The position numbers and the translations under genes are program-made. Positions 55,957-64,000 of a stretch of 64,000 nt of DNA are shown one piece after another (position 1 is the first letter of the stretch; every line of letters starts with the position of its first letter). The notes below the pieces were generated by a model. That model had not been told where the DNA came from, ran no database searches, and saw nothing but the letters and a program-made list of their open reading frames with translations. The DNA is from Balneola sp. (GTDB taxonomy: Bacteria; Bacteroidota; Rhodothermia; Balneolales; Balneolaceae): contig JAEPPZ010000004.1 of NCBI GenBank assembly GCA_017640785.1, positions 1 to 64,000 of the forward strand, written 5' to 3'.

Positions 55957-56771
55957 CAGCTTTCCTTGCTAGAATAAAATTCAGGATAAGTAACCTGTTC
56001 GATATGAACGCATTTGCCGGTTTCCGTATCCACTTTAGCAAATACTCCGCATAAATGATTATCACCTTCTGCTGCGCGATATTTTTGATGAACTCCTGTC
56101 GTAAATCTTTTTATGGCTACTTTTTTGTCCATTCCGATGGATGAATTAAAAGAACCTGTCATGCCTGCGTCGGTTTGATAACCTAAACCCTGTGGAAATA
56201 TTCTGGCATCTCCGGTTGGGATATGAGTATGCGTTCCAACCATTACCGAAGCTCTGCCGTCAACATGCCAGCCCATGGAGATCTTTTCTGCAGTTGCTTC
56301 AGCATGCATATCCACAAAAATGATATTCGTTTCTTCTTTCATTTTAGATAAAGCCCAATCAGCAGCAGAAAAAGGATCGTCAATTGCTTTCATGAACGTA
56401 CGTCCTTGTAAATTCAATACACCGATCTTAAAAGAAGTGCCCGGGATTTCATACACTCCAAAACCTGAACCCGCATTCCCTTTTGGATAGTTAAGAGGGC
56501 GGAGGATGGTGTTATTTTCCCGCATGTATGGAAACACTTTCCATTTGTCGAAAGAATGATCGCCGCCGGTAATTACATGGACTCCAAGATTATGAAGAGA
56601 CTTGATGATAGATTCGTTGATTCCATGACCTTCATGTGAATTTTCACCGTTAGCTATCACAAAATCAGCCTCATATTTCTTAATAAGACTTGGAAGTACC
56701 GTTTCTGTTAATTGTAATCCTGGAGAGCCAACGATGTCTCCGACAAACAAAATGCTGACAGTTTCAGCCAA
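55956..56771 (-). CDS. YmdB-family metallophosphoesterase
   Basis: 271 residues. TIGR00282 pattern: LFVGDIVGSPG (Asp12), VIANGENSHEGHGI, VITGGDHSFD, MHAEATAEKISMGWHVDGRASVMVGTHTHIPT. YmdB-type proteins are di-iron cyclic-nucleotide phosphodiesterases in Bacillus. Overlaps lolD and lies 15 bp after zapA. Confidence 0.92.
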   Translation of the reverse strand: MAETVSILFVGDIVGSPGLQLTETVLPSLIKKYEADFVIANGENSHEGHGINESIIKSLHNLGVHVITGGDHSFDKWKVFPYMRENNTILRPLNYPKGNAGSGFGVYEIPGTSFKIGVLNLQGRTFMKAIDDPFSAADWALSKMKEETNIIFVDMHAEATAEKISMGWHVDGRASVMVGTHTHIPTGDARIFPQGLGYQTDAGMTGSFNSSIGMDKKVAIKRFTTGVHQKYRAAEGDNHLCGVFAKVDTETGKCVHIEQVTYPEFYSSKES

Positions 56772-56786
56772 TGTATTTTTCCTTTT

Positions 56787-57083
56787 TTATTCTTCTTTGA
56801 TCTGAAGGAGAAGCTTTTCTAAGCTCTTGTTAACTCTCTCCATGGTATGGTGTTCGTTCTTTTCTAATTCGGAAGAGTTGTTTCTGGCTTCAAAAAGTTC
56901 TTCTGCAATACTAAGAGCTGCAAGCGACATAACCGTAGATTCCGGTTGTTTTACAAGCTGTTCGCGATAGGTTTTGAATCTTTCATCTACATAATTGCAG
57001 ATGCGGATCATGTTTTCTTCTTCGCTGTCTTCAACTTTCAGCGGATATTGCTTTCCGAGAATAGTGACTTTTATTGATTTCAT
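56787..57083 (-). CDS. zapA: cell division protein ZapA
   Basis: 98 residues: VTILGKQYPLKVEDSEE N-terminal head, ICNYVDERFKTYRE and a C-terminal coiled coil. It bundles FtsZ filaments at the division site. ATG overlaps the previous stop (ATGA). Confidence 0.9.
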   Translation of the reverse strand: MKSIKVTILGKQYPLKVEDSEEENMIRICNYVDERFKTYREQLVKQPESTVMSLAALSIAEELFEARNNSSELEKNEHHTMERVNKSLEKLLLQIKEE

Positions 57084-57334
57084 GATTCAGAACCCAAATG
57101 ATTATCAATTTTTTGAACAAGTCCCTGAATATGCTGACGCATTGCCAATCTTTCAGACTCATTTATAGCAGAGAAAATATCTGTTTGTTTGTCTCTTGCT
57201 TCAGTCAATTTTGTTTGAAGCTTGGAATTGTCTCGCTTCAGTTCTTTAATTTCATTCTTTAATTCTGAAATCTCTTCATTGATTTCACCCAGAAGTTCAC
57301 GAAATCGTTCAGTCTGTTTTGCAACCTTATTCAT
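57080..57334 (-). CDS. short coiled-coil protein, ZapB-like by position
   Basis: 84 residues, almost all coiled coil (EEISELKNEIKELKRDN and repeats). It precedes and overlaps zapA by 4 bp, as zapB-like genes often do. No motif proves this, so the role is inferred from place and shape. Confidence 0.7.
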   Translation of the reverse strand: MNKVAKQTERFRELLGEINEEISELKNEIKELKRDNSKLQTKLTEARDKQTDIFSAINESERLAMRQHIQGLVQKIDNHLGSES

Positions 57335-57344
57335 TGCTTATAAC

Positions 57345-59747
57345 CTAAGATCTAAGTTTAGCAGAGAATTGCTTCTCCAGTGATTTAACCACGCGCTGAA
57401 TAATAGGTTCTACTTCTTTGATATTCAAGGTTTTGTTGGGATCAATGAAATTTAGTCTGAAGGCAATACTTTTATTTCCTTCTCCAATTGATTCGCCTTC
57501 GAAAACATCAAATATATCAATGTTTTTTAATGTGTTACCTGCATTAGACTTTATAGAGTTCATAAGATCTCCTGCAGAAACTTCCTGTTCCACGATCACT
57601 GCAAAGTCGAATTCGAAGGCAGGGAATTTGGGAATTGGTGTGAATGATTTAGCTTTGTGCTTGGCAAGAGCTTCCGAAATCTTATCCAAACTGAATTCAG
57701 CAATATAAGTTTTGTGCTCTATATCATAGACATCCAACATAGACTCAGAAACAGTGGAAACCTTTCCCAGTTCTATTTTTTTGAAGCTGTACGTAAGCGA
57801 GTTCTCATCGATTGCTTTGATCTTGATACTTCCTGCCAAACCTAACTTGGTGAAGAACGCATTAATTTCGGATTTAAGATCAAATATGGAAAATGGCGTA
57901 GCTTTTCCTGTCCAGTGTTCTGAGTTTTTCAATCCTGAAAGACCAAACAGTAAATGAGTTTGCTCATTGATGCCATCATGATATGTAGCATCTTCGCTTT
58001 GTACAAACACATTACCAACTTCAAAAAACCGAATAGTTTCTGCTTTCCTGTTAAAGTTATAAGAAGCAGACTTCAGAAATCCATGCATCAAAGAAGGACG
58101 CATCGTACTCATATCCTTATTCAATGGATTTAATGTCTCGATCATTTGCTCTTCAGAAACAAAATTGAGCGCTTCTTTTTGGGAGATGAGGGAGTTGCTG
58201 TAAATTTCTTTAAATCCTAACTGAACGCCAACGTCTCTGGTTTTGGAAAGTAAAAGCTCCCAGTCAGTTAAAGGTTCAGTTGATACAAAGATCCCCTGAT
58301 TCTTTGACCCGATCTTGTTGTAATCAAATAATCTTCCAACTTCTTCAATCAGATCAACTTCACGTTCCAGGTCGGGACGGAAAGTTGGTATTTCAAAAGT
58401 AATGGTATCTTCATCTTTTGAAACTACATCAAGTTCAAGACCATTTACGATTTGGATGATCTCTTCAACAGACAGATCAGTACCTAACAATCTGTTCACA
58501 TAGCTTTTTCTTAAAATAAGCTGGTGGGTTCCCGTTTTTATAGTATGTACATCCGTGATCCCTGCTTCTGCTTCACCGCCACAAACTTCAATGATAAGAT
58601 CTGCAGTTCTTTGAGCAGCAATGGCTTGTAAATTTGGATCAATTCCTCTCTCAAATCTATAAGAAGCATCAGTTTGGAGAGTTTGTTGTTTAGATGTCTT
58701 TCGGATACTACCCGGATCGAAATAAGCACTTTCAATTAAAATGTTTGTGGTAGAATCACTTACTTCGGAATGCAACCCGCCCATAACTCCGGCTATTGCC
58801 ACAGGACCATTACCATCACAAATAAACAGTGTTCCCGGTTCACATTTTCTTTTAATGTGATCAAGAGTTTCAAACTCAATTTCTTTATCGAATTCTTTAA
58901 CGATGATCTTTCCGTTATTCAGATTGTCGAAATCAAAAGCGTGTAATGGTTGCCCAAGTTCGTACATCACATAATTAGTGATATCTACAACATTATTAAC
59001 AGGACGAAGTCCGATCGTTGTTAATTTATCCTGCAACCATTTTGGTGAATCCTCAATCGTTACATTTTTGACAAGCTTGCCGACATATCTGTGGCATTTA
59101 TCACATTCAACTTCAATGGAATAATCAGAAGTATTTGAAGATTCAGGTACTTTAACAGCAGGTTTAACCAACTCAAGATCTAAAGCCGCAGCAATATCTC
59201 GGGCTACTCCAAGATGACAAGTTGCATCCGGTCTGTTTGGAGTAATGGCGATTTCAATGATCGTATCCTGATACAGATCAAAGATGTCACTTATCGGAGT
59301 ACCTGTTTCCAGTGATGGATCCAAAACCATAATTCCATTGTGATCCGTACCGAGTCCAAGCTCGTCTTCAGCGCAAATCATTCCGTGAGATTCTTCGCCA
59401 CGGAGTTTTGCTTTTCTAAGAGTTAAAAAGCTTCCATCATCCAGTTTGATGGGCAGGGTAGAGCCAACGGTTGCTACGGGTACTTTTTGTCCTGCAGCTA
59501 CATTGTTTGCTCCGCAAACGATCTGAACTTTCTCGTCTCCAAGATCAACGGTACAAACCTTTAATCTGTCTGCATTAGGATGAGCTTTTGTTTCAAGAAC
59601 TTCACCAACGATCACGCCTTCCAGTGTACTACCAAACTCTTCAATTTCTTCGACCTCTAAACCGATCAAAGTAAGCTTATCTGCGAGTTCTTCAGGACTC
59701 AGATCCAGGTCAATAAATTCTTGTAGCCAGTTATATGAAATTTTCAT
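57345..59747 (-). CDS. pheT: phenylalanyl-tRNA synthetase beta subunit
   Basis: 800 residues, the long bacterial form: N-terminal tRNA-binding domain (about 40-155), B3/B4 editing region with the CDKCHRYVG Cys-pair, B5, a class II-like core, and the FDX-ACB C-terminal domain (LKNIDIFDVFEGESIG...). Starts 20 bp after pheS in the usual order. Confidence 0.97.
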   Translation of the reverse strand: MKISYNWLQEFIDLDLSPEELADKLTLIGLEVEEIEEFGSTLEGVIVGEVLETKAHPNADRLKVCTVDLGDEKVQIVCGANNVAAGQKVPVATVGSTLPIKLDDGSFLTLRKAKLRGEESHGMICAEDELGLGTDHNGIMVLDPSLETGTPISDIFDLYQDTIIEIAITPNRPDATCHLGVARDIAAALDLELVKPAVKVPESSNTSDYSIEVECDKCHRYVGKLVKNVTIEDSPKWLQDKLTTIGLRPVNNVVDITNYVMYELGQPLHAFDFDNLNNGKIIVKEFDKEIEFETLDHIKRKCEPGTLFICDGNGPVAIAGVMGGLHSEVSDSTTNILIESAYFDPGSIRKTSKQQTLQTDASYRFERGIDPNLQAIAAQRTADLIIEVCGGEAEAGITDVHTIKTGTHQLILRKSYVNRLLGTDLSVEEIIQIVNGLELDVVSKDEDTITFEIPTFRPDLEREVDLIEEVGRLFDYNKIGSKNQGIFVSTEPLTDWELLLSKTRDVGVQLGFKEIYSNSLISQKEALNFVSEEQMIETLNPLNKDMSTMRPSLMHGFLKSASYNFNRKAETIRFFEVGNVFVQSEDATYHDGINEQTHLLFGLSGLKNSEHWTGKATPFSIFDLKSEINAFFTKLGLAGSIKIKAIDENSLTYSFKKIELGKVSTVSESMLDVYDIEHKTYIAEFSLDKISEALAKHKAKSFTPIPKFPAFEFDFAVIVEQEVSAGDLMNSIKSNAGNTLKNIDIFDVFEGESIGEGNKSIAFRLNFIDPNKTLNIKEVEPIIQRVVKSLEKQFSAKLRS

Positions 59748-59767
59748 TTATAACGTATTGAGATCTT

Positions 59768-60775
59768 TTAATTAAACTGTTCTAAAAAGCGAATGTCATT
59801 CTCGTAGAATGAGCGAATGTCGTCGATTCCATGCTTTAAAATAGCGATGCGTTCAACACCCATTCCCCAGGCAAACCCGGTATATTTTTCAGGGTCAACT
59901 CCTGCAGCTTTGAATACATTAGGATCAACCATGCCGGAACCTAAAATTTCCAGCCATTTTCCTTTTTCTTTGGATCCCCACCAGATATCCATTTCTAAAC
60001 TTGGTTCTGTGAAAGGGAAGAAGCCCGGACGTAATCTGTATTTCACATCATTGCCATACATCAATTTAGCAAAAGTGATCAATGTATCTTTAAGATCAGC
60101 TACGCTAACATTCTCATCAACATAAAGAGCTTCAACCTGATGGAACAGGAAATAAGACTTCGGGCTTACAGCTTCGTTTCGGTACACTCTTCCGGGCATG
60201 ATAGCACGAATTGGTGGCTTTTGTTTTTCCATCAACCTGATCTGTACGGGAGAAGTATGAGTTCTCAAAACAAGATCGTCTACTTTCGGATCATCGTTCT
60301 TTCTTACAAAAAAAGTATCCTGTTCATCTCTTGCAGGATGATTAGGAGGAAAGTTCAGAGCAGTGAAGTTATGGAAATCATCTTCGATCTCAGGTCCATG
60401 AGAGATCGTAAAACCTAATCGGTAAAAGATACTCTTCATCTCTTCCAGTGTTTGGGTAAGAGGATGCAAAGAACCAACAGGAGAGAGAGGAGCGGTTAAA
60501 GTAATATCGTCTATAGCTGATCTTTCTGCAGTGGCTGAAGAAGCAAATGAAGATTGTAGCTCATCAAAACGATCCTGAGCAAAATTCTTGAGATCATTCA
60601 TGGACTTTCCAAAGGCAGCTTTATCTTCCTTAGCTACCTGACCAATCATTTTAAACATAGATTGTATCTTACCATTCTTGGAAAGGAACTCGAGGCGGAA
60701 ATTTTCAAGCTCATCGGAGTTTGAAACCGGGAAAGATTCTATTTCTTTTTTTAATGCTTCTACTTTATCGAGCAT
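59768..60775 (-). CDS. pheS: phenylalanyl-tRNA synthetase alpha subunit
   Basis: 335 residues. N-terminal coiled coil; class II motifs RVYRNEAVSPKSYFLFHQVE and GFAWGMGVERIAILKHGIDDIR; FAWGxGxER is the motif 3 Arg. Charges tRNA-Phe together with PheT. Confidence 0.98.
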   Translation of the reverse strand: MLDKVEALKKEIESFPVSNSDELENFRLEFLSKNGKIQSMFKMIGQVAKEDKAAFGKSMNDLKNFAQDRFDELQSSFASSATAERSAIDDITLTAPLSPVGSLHPLTQTLEEMKSIFYRLGFTISHGPEIEDDFHNFTALNFPPNHPARDEQDTFFVRKNDDPKVDDLVLRTHTSPVQIRLMEKQKPPIRAIMPGRVYRNEAVSPKSYFLFHQVEALYVDENVSVADLKDTLITFAKLMYGNDVKYRLRPGFFPFTEPSLEMDIWWGSKEKGKWLEILGSGMVDPNVFKAAGVDPEKYTGFAWGMGVERIAILKHGIDDIRSFYENDIRFLEQFN

Positions 60776-60811
60776 GTTTTTTGATTTAACTAAGTAATCT
60801 GTGGTTAAAAT

Positions 60812-60849
60812 AAAAAAACCGGTAAACCTAATTGAACAGATTTACCGGC
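60812..60849 (-). terminator. terminator of the thrS-infC-rpmI-rplT operon
   Basis: Minus strand GCCGGTAAA-loop-TTTACCGGT then seven T. It lies 20 bp after rplT and before pheS, so pheST needs its own promoter or read-through. Confidence 0.88.
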
Positions 60850-60869
60850 TTTAAATAGCAAGATAGCAA

Positions 60870-61217
60870 TTAAGCTGTAGCTTCCTTCACAATGGCAGCA
60901 AACGTATCGGCGTCGTGAACCGCTAAATCTGCAAGTACCTTACGGTTGATCTGCATATCCTTTTCTTTCATCGCGTGGATGAGCTTAGAATAAGAGATTC
61001 CGTTGATTCTTGCAGCAGCATTGATTCGAACGATCCATAATCTACGGAATGTACGTTTACGATTTTTGCGATCACGGTATTGGTACTGAAGACCTTTTTC
61101 AACCGCATTTTTCGCAATCGTATATACATTCTTTCGTTTGCCCCAGTAACCTTTCGCTTGAGAAATAATCTTTCTGCGACGGCGACGGGAAGCCACTAAA
61201 TTTGATGAACGTGGCAT
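60870..61217 (-). CDS. rplT: 50S ribosomal protein L20
   Basis: 115 residues, standard length: [27 protein letters not shown]... motif, [20 protein letters not shown]. In other bacteria L20 represses rpmI-rplT; no pseudoknot was traced here. Confidence 0.98.
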   Translation of the reverse strand: MPRSSNLVASRRRRRKIISQAKGYWGKRKNVYTIAKNAVEKGLQYQYRDRKNRKRTFRRLWIVRINAAARINGISYSKLIHAMKEKDMQINRKVLADLAVHDADTFAAIVKEATA

Positions 61218-61236
61218 TTTTGTCTAGATTTTAGGA

Positions 61237-61437
61237 TTAAAATTTATAAGGGATAAGCTCTTTTACTTTTGGAGCATCTGCATCTGTAACGATAGTAGAT
61301 TCGCCGAGCTTTCTCTTGGTTTTACTGCTTTTCTTAGTAAGAATGTGGCGCTTAAAAGCTTTCTTACGTTTAATTTTACCGGAACCGGTAACCTTAAATC
61401 GCTTTTTAGCTCCACTGTTACTTTTCATTTTTGGCAT
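61237..61437 (-). CDS. rpmI: 50S ribosomal protein L35
   Basis: 66 residues: [20 protein letters not shown] and [16 protein letters not shown], diagnostic of L35. It lies 19 bp before rplT and 81 bp after infC. Confidence 0.98.
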   Translation of the reverse strand: MPKMKSNSGAKKRFKVTGSGKIKRKKAFKRHILTKKSSKTKRKLGESTIVTDADAPKVKELIPYKF

Positions 61438-61518
61438 TGTGTGTATACCTGCTTTGTGAAAATTATAAAGACTTCAAAGATAGGTAGAAATCATCGTGTA
61501 ATCAACGATTATAACAGT

Positions 61519-62052
61519 TTATTTTGGAGTGATCATCATTATCATTCGACGACCTTCCATATTAGGCTTAGTCTCAATCTTTGCTATGTCTTCAAGGCTT
61601 TTAGCGAGCTGTAAAAGAAGCAATTCACCCTTTTCGGTATAAAGCATATCACGCCCACGAAACTGAACGGTAGCTTTTACTTTGTCGCCGCTTTCTAAAA
61701 ATTCTCTGGCATGACGAGTTTTAAACTCAAGGTCATGATCGTCTGTGTTTGGTCTGAAGCGAAGCTCTTTAACATTTACAGTATGCTGCTTTTTCTTAGC
61801 TTCTTTTTCTTTCTTCTTTTTTTCATACATGTATTTGCCGTAGTCAATGATCTTACAAACCGGAGGGTTTGCATCAGGTGCAATCTCAACCAGATCCAAG
61901 TTGTATTGTTCGGCAATCTGTAACGCTCGTTCAGATGTAGTAATTTCATGTCCGCCATCAGGTTTAATTACCCGAACTTGTGCGGCTCTTACGTCTTCAT
62001 TAATTCTGGTTTTGTCAGCAGGTTCTGGTCTGCCAAATGATCTTCTTGCGAT
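61519..62052 (-). CDS. infC: translation initiation factor IF-3 with AUC start
   Basis: 177 residues if it begins at the ATC 62052-62050. The frame has no ATG, GTG or TTG before Leu51, well inside the conserved sequence, yet it reads RINEDVRAAQVRVIKPDGG, the IF-3 N-terminal domain, upstream of that point. AGAGG at 62063-62059 with 6-nt spacing fits the ATC; an ATA two codons upstream is too close to AGAGG. Known IF-3 genes use AUU, AUA or AUC starts, which IF-3 itself discriminates against for feedback. The downstream part (LVEIAPDANPPVCKIIDYGKY, KVKATVQFRGRDM, MEGRRMIMMITPK) is typical. It starts 20 nt after the thrS stop. Confidence 0.92.
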   Translation of the reverse strand: MARRSFGRPEPADKTRINEDVRAAQVRVIKPDGGHEITTSERALQIAEQYNLDLVEIAPDANPPVCKIIDYGKYMYEKKKKEKEAKKKQHTVNVKELRFRPNTDDHDLEFKTRHAREFLESGDKVKATVQFRGRDMLYTEKGELLLLQLAKSLEDIAKIETKPNMEGRRMIMMITPK

Positions 62053-62072
62053 ATTTATCCTCTTATGTTTTG

Positions 62073-64000
62073 TTAATCTTCAGGTAATGATTTTTTTTCA
62101 ATCTCATTTTCAACAGTTGAAAGAAAATCAGAAAATTTGAAAGTTCCAATATCTCCTTTGCGATGTCTACGAACAGAAACCGTGCCAGCTTCTTGTTCTT
62201 TGGCTCCAACGATCAGCATATACGGCACTTTGTCAGTTTCCGCATCTCTGATCTTGCCACCAATTTGTTCGCTTCGGTCGTCAAGTTTTACCCGAACTCC
62301 AATCTTCTTAAATGCATCAACGCATTTTTTTGCATAATCATTCTGATCATCTGATATCGGAAGTACACGAACTTGTTCCGGAGAAAGCCAAAGCGGGAAG
62401 TTTCCGGCAAAATGTTCGATCAATATACTGGTGAATCTTTCCATGGAGCCGAAAGGTGCTCTGTGAATAATAACAGGTCGGTGTTTTTCATTATCTGAGC
62501 CTACATAAGTAAGATCAAAACGTTCCGGCATTACGTAATCCACCTGAACAGTTCCCAACTGCCATTTTCTACCGATGGCATCACGAATTATGAAATCTAT
62601 CTTAGGTCCATAAAAACTAGCTTCACCGGGAGCGATAGTATAGTCCAGATTCATTTCGTCAGCTACTTCTTTGATCTCTTTCTGAGCGCGTTCCCATAAT
62701 TCAATATCTCCACCGTATTTTTCCTCATTATCATCACGGAAGGAGAGACGAATATCAACAGGCATACCAAATGTATCAAAAACAAAGTTTGTCAGGTCAA
62801 TTGTGTGCTTTATCTCCTGTTTCAACTGTTCCTGCATACAATAAATATGAGCATCATCCTGTGTAAAACCACGAACTCTTGAAAGTCCACTTAATTCACC
62901 GGATTGTTCATAACGATAAACAGTTCCAAATTCTGCCAAACGTAATGGCAGATCACGATAACTTCTCATCTCATTAGAATAGATCCTGTGGTGATGAGGG
63001 CAGTTCATAGGTTTCAGCATGTATTCTTCATCATCAACCTGAATGGGATCGTATTGAGAGTCAGAATAGTAGGGGTAATGCCCGGAAGTTTTGTACAACT
63101 CAATATTTCCAATATGAGGAGTGATCACTTCTTGATAGCCGCGTTCAAATTGTTCGTCTCTCAGGAAAGACTCTAATGTTCTTCTGAGTCTTGTTCCTTT
63201 AGGTAACCAAATAGGAAGGCCACTGCCCACCATTTTGTCGATCATATAAATACCTAGTTCTTTACCAAGCTTTCTGTGATCTCTTTTTTTGGCTTCTTCC
63301 ACCATCTCAAGGTGTTCCGTAAGCATTTTCTGCTTAGGGAAAGAGATGCCGTAAATACGTGTAAGCTGTTTACTGTTATTATCTCCACGCCAGTAAGCAC
63401 CTGCTAAACTTGTAAGCTTGATCGCTTTAACAATTCCTGTGTTTGGGACATGAGGTCCACGGCAAAGATCTGTAAAATTGCCTTGAGTATAGAATGTAAT
63501 CGACCCGTCTTCTAAACCTTCGATCAGATCAACTTTATATTCATTTCCATTATCCTTATAAAAAGAAAGAGCATCTGCTTTGGAAATATCTTTTCGCTCA
63601 AAGCTGTTTTTATTTCGGGCTACTTCAAGAAATTTCTGTTCGATTTTCCCGAGATCTTCCTGAGAAATATTTTTCTCACCAAAATCGATATCATAGTAAA
63701 AACCAGTTTCGATAGGAGGGCCTATACCAAATTTTGCTTCCGGATAAAGTTCCTGAACAGCTTCGGCTAAAATATGTGCAGATGAGTGCCAGAATGTATA
63801 TTTGCCATCTTCACTATCCCAGGTATTGATCGCTATTGTGGCGTCTTCATTTATTGGCCGGTCCAGATCAATGATGTCCCCGTTAACAGTGATACTTAGT
63901 GCAACTCTTGCTAATCCTGATGAAATTGATTCCGCAACCTCAAGCCCTGTAGTTCCCTTTTTATATTCTCGTTCGGAGCCGTCGGGTAAGGTGATAGTAA
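62073..64000 (-). CDS. thrS: threonyl-tRNA synthetase, lacking only its first codons
   Basis: The frame is open to the window edge: about 641 residues, beginning TITLPDGSEREYKKG, so only a few codons are missing. TGS domain (about 1-60), editing domain with HSSAHILAEAV, then the class II core: zinc site MNCPHH, motif 2 FGTVYRYEQSGELSGLSRVRGFTQ, motif 3 IHRAPFGSMERF, and the anticodon-binding domain (RVLPISDDQNDYAKK). The ATG at 63326 is internal. It opens the thrS-infC-rpmI-rplT operon. Confidence 0.98.
   Translation of the reverse strand, partial: TITLPDGSEREYKKGTTGLEVAESISSGLARVALSITVNGDIIDLDRPINEDATIAINTWDSEDGKYTFWHSSAHILAEAVQELYPEAKFGIGPPIETGFYYDIDFGEKNISQEDLGKIEQKFLEVARNKNSFERKDISKADALSFYKDNGNEYKVDLIEGLEDGSITFYTQGNFTDLCRGPHVPNTGIVKAIKLTSLAGAYWRGDNNSKQLTRIYGISFPKQKMLTEHLEMVEEAKKRDHRKLGKELGIYMIDKMVGSGLPIWLPKGTRLRRTLESFLRDEQFERGYQEVITPHIGNIELYKTSGHYPYYSDSQYDPIQVDDEEYMLKPMNCPHHHRIYSNEMRSYRDLPLRLAEFGTVYRYEQSGELSGLSRVRGFTQDDAHIYCMQEQLKQEIKHTIDLTNFVFDTFGMPVDIRLSFRDDNEEKYGGDIELWERAQKEIKEVADEMNLDYTIAPGEASFYGPKIDFIIRDAIGRKWQLGTVQVDYVMPERFDLTYVGSDNEKHRPVIIHRAPFGSMERFTSILIEHFAGNFPLWLSPEQVRVLPISDDQNDYAKKCVDAFKKIGVRVKLDDRSEQIGGKIRDAETDKVPYMLIVGAKEQEAGTVSVRRHRKGDIGTFKFSDFLSTVENEIEKKSLPED

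Noticed and set aside
61519-61899. IF-3 of 126 residues from TTG 61899
   Set aside because: It would lack the conserved N-terminal domain, which is encoded in frame upstream.
62073-63326. thrS starting at the ATG at 63326
   Set aside because: The frame continues upstream with thrS editing and TGS sequence to the end of the window, so that ATG is internal.

Overview
The window reads as a chromosomal segment of an AT-rich Gram-negative bacterium of the Bacteroidota/Balneolota type. The evidence is several TAnnTTTG-type -7 promoter elements (one, before efp, with a TTG 20 nt upstream), many lipoproteins and outer-membrane beta-barrels, families common in that group (DUF2723, DUF5777, DUF971, LolD, a YbeY with Asp in place of the third His), and Bacteroidota-like intergenic palindromic repeats. 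The exact genus cannot be fixed from the sequence alone; Balneolaceae is my best guess. No rRNA, tRNA, CRISPR array, phage or intact transposase was seen.

Region 1 (1-14832, + strand) is a tightly packed operon with overlapping or near-abutting genes: a hybrid receiver-histidine kinase (5' end outside the window), a receiver protein, two tandem PelF-like glycosyltransferases, a PelG-like transporter, a cytosolic GAF-like/HD protein with a degenerate HD-GYP site, a lipoprotein glycoside hydrolase of the PelA N-terminal type (GH114), a large polytopic membrane protein, and a 1295-residue secreted protein. That last protein joins a DUF2194 deacetylase-like domain, a helical-repeat region and an outer-membrane beta-barrel, in other words PelA-deacetylase and PelB functions in one chain. 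I read this as a divergent Pel-like exopolysaccharide system that lacks recognisable PelC, PelD and PelE and has its own phospho-relay and HD-type regulator. It is the main discovery candidate.

Region 2 (14854-17606) holds two small membrane proteins (DUF2752, TM2) and a convergent minus-strand set: c-type-haem lipoprotein, YceI, DUF5777 barrel. An intrinsic terminator lies upstream of that set. Region 3 (17607-30323) has mltG on the + strand, then minus-strand housekeeping operons: efp-accB-accC-gcvH-guaA plus a periplasmic-binding lipoprotein, an NSS transporter, and metG-pullulanase. Region 4 (30423-38232) mixes an outer-membrane protein, an unknown secreted protein, a GNAT acetyltransferase, an amidase, an RNA methyltransferase, an FKBP, a CoA-binding protein, YajQ, a membrane protein and DUF971.

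Region 5 (38233-39270) is a one-kilobase non-coding stretch holding a 625-bp element bounded by 28-bp inverted repeats and filled with nested inverted repeats. Region 6 (39271-50591) carries an iron ABC binding protein and permease without an ATPase, an FAD oxidoreductase, a subtilase, DUF445, YbeY, an unknown, and a DUF2723 glycosyltransferase. Region 7 (50770-54522) is accessory-like: a second NSS transporter, then small genes embedded in direct repeats, palindromes and long hairpins. Region 8 (54523-64000, minus strand) is core: TPR protein, lolD, ymdB-like, zapA, a ZapB-like coiled coil, pheT, pheS, rplT, rpmI, infC and thrS. infC has no ATG/GTG/TTG start and appears to begin at AUC behind a good ribosome-binding site; thrS is almost complete and lacks only its first few codons.
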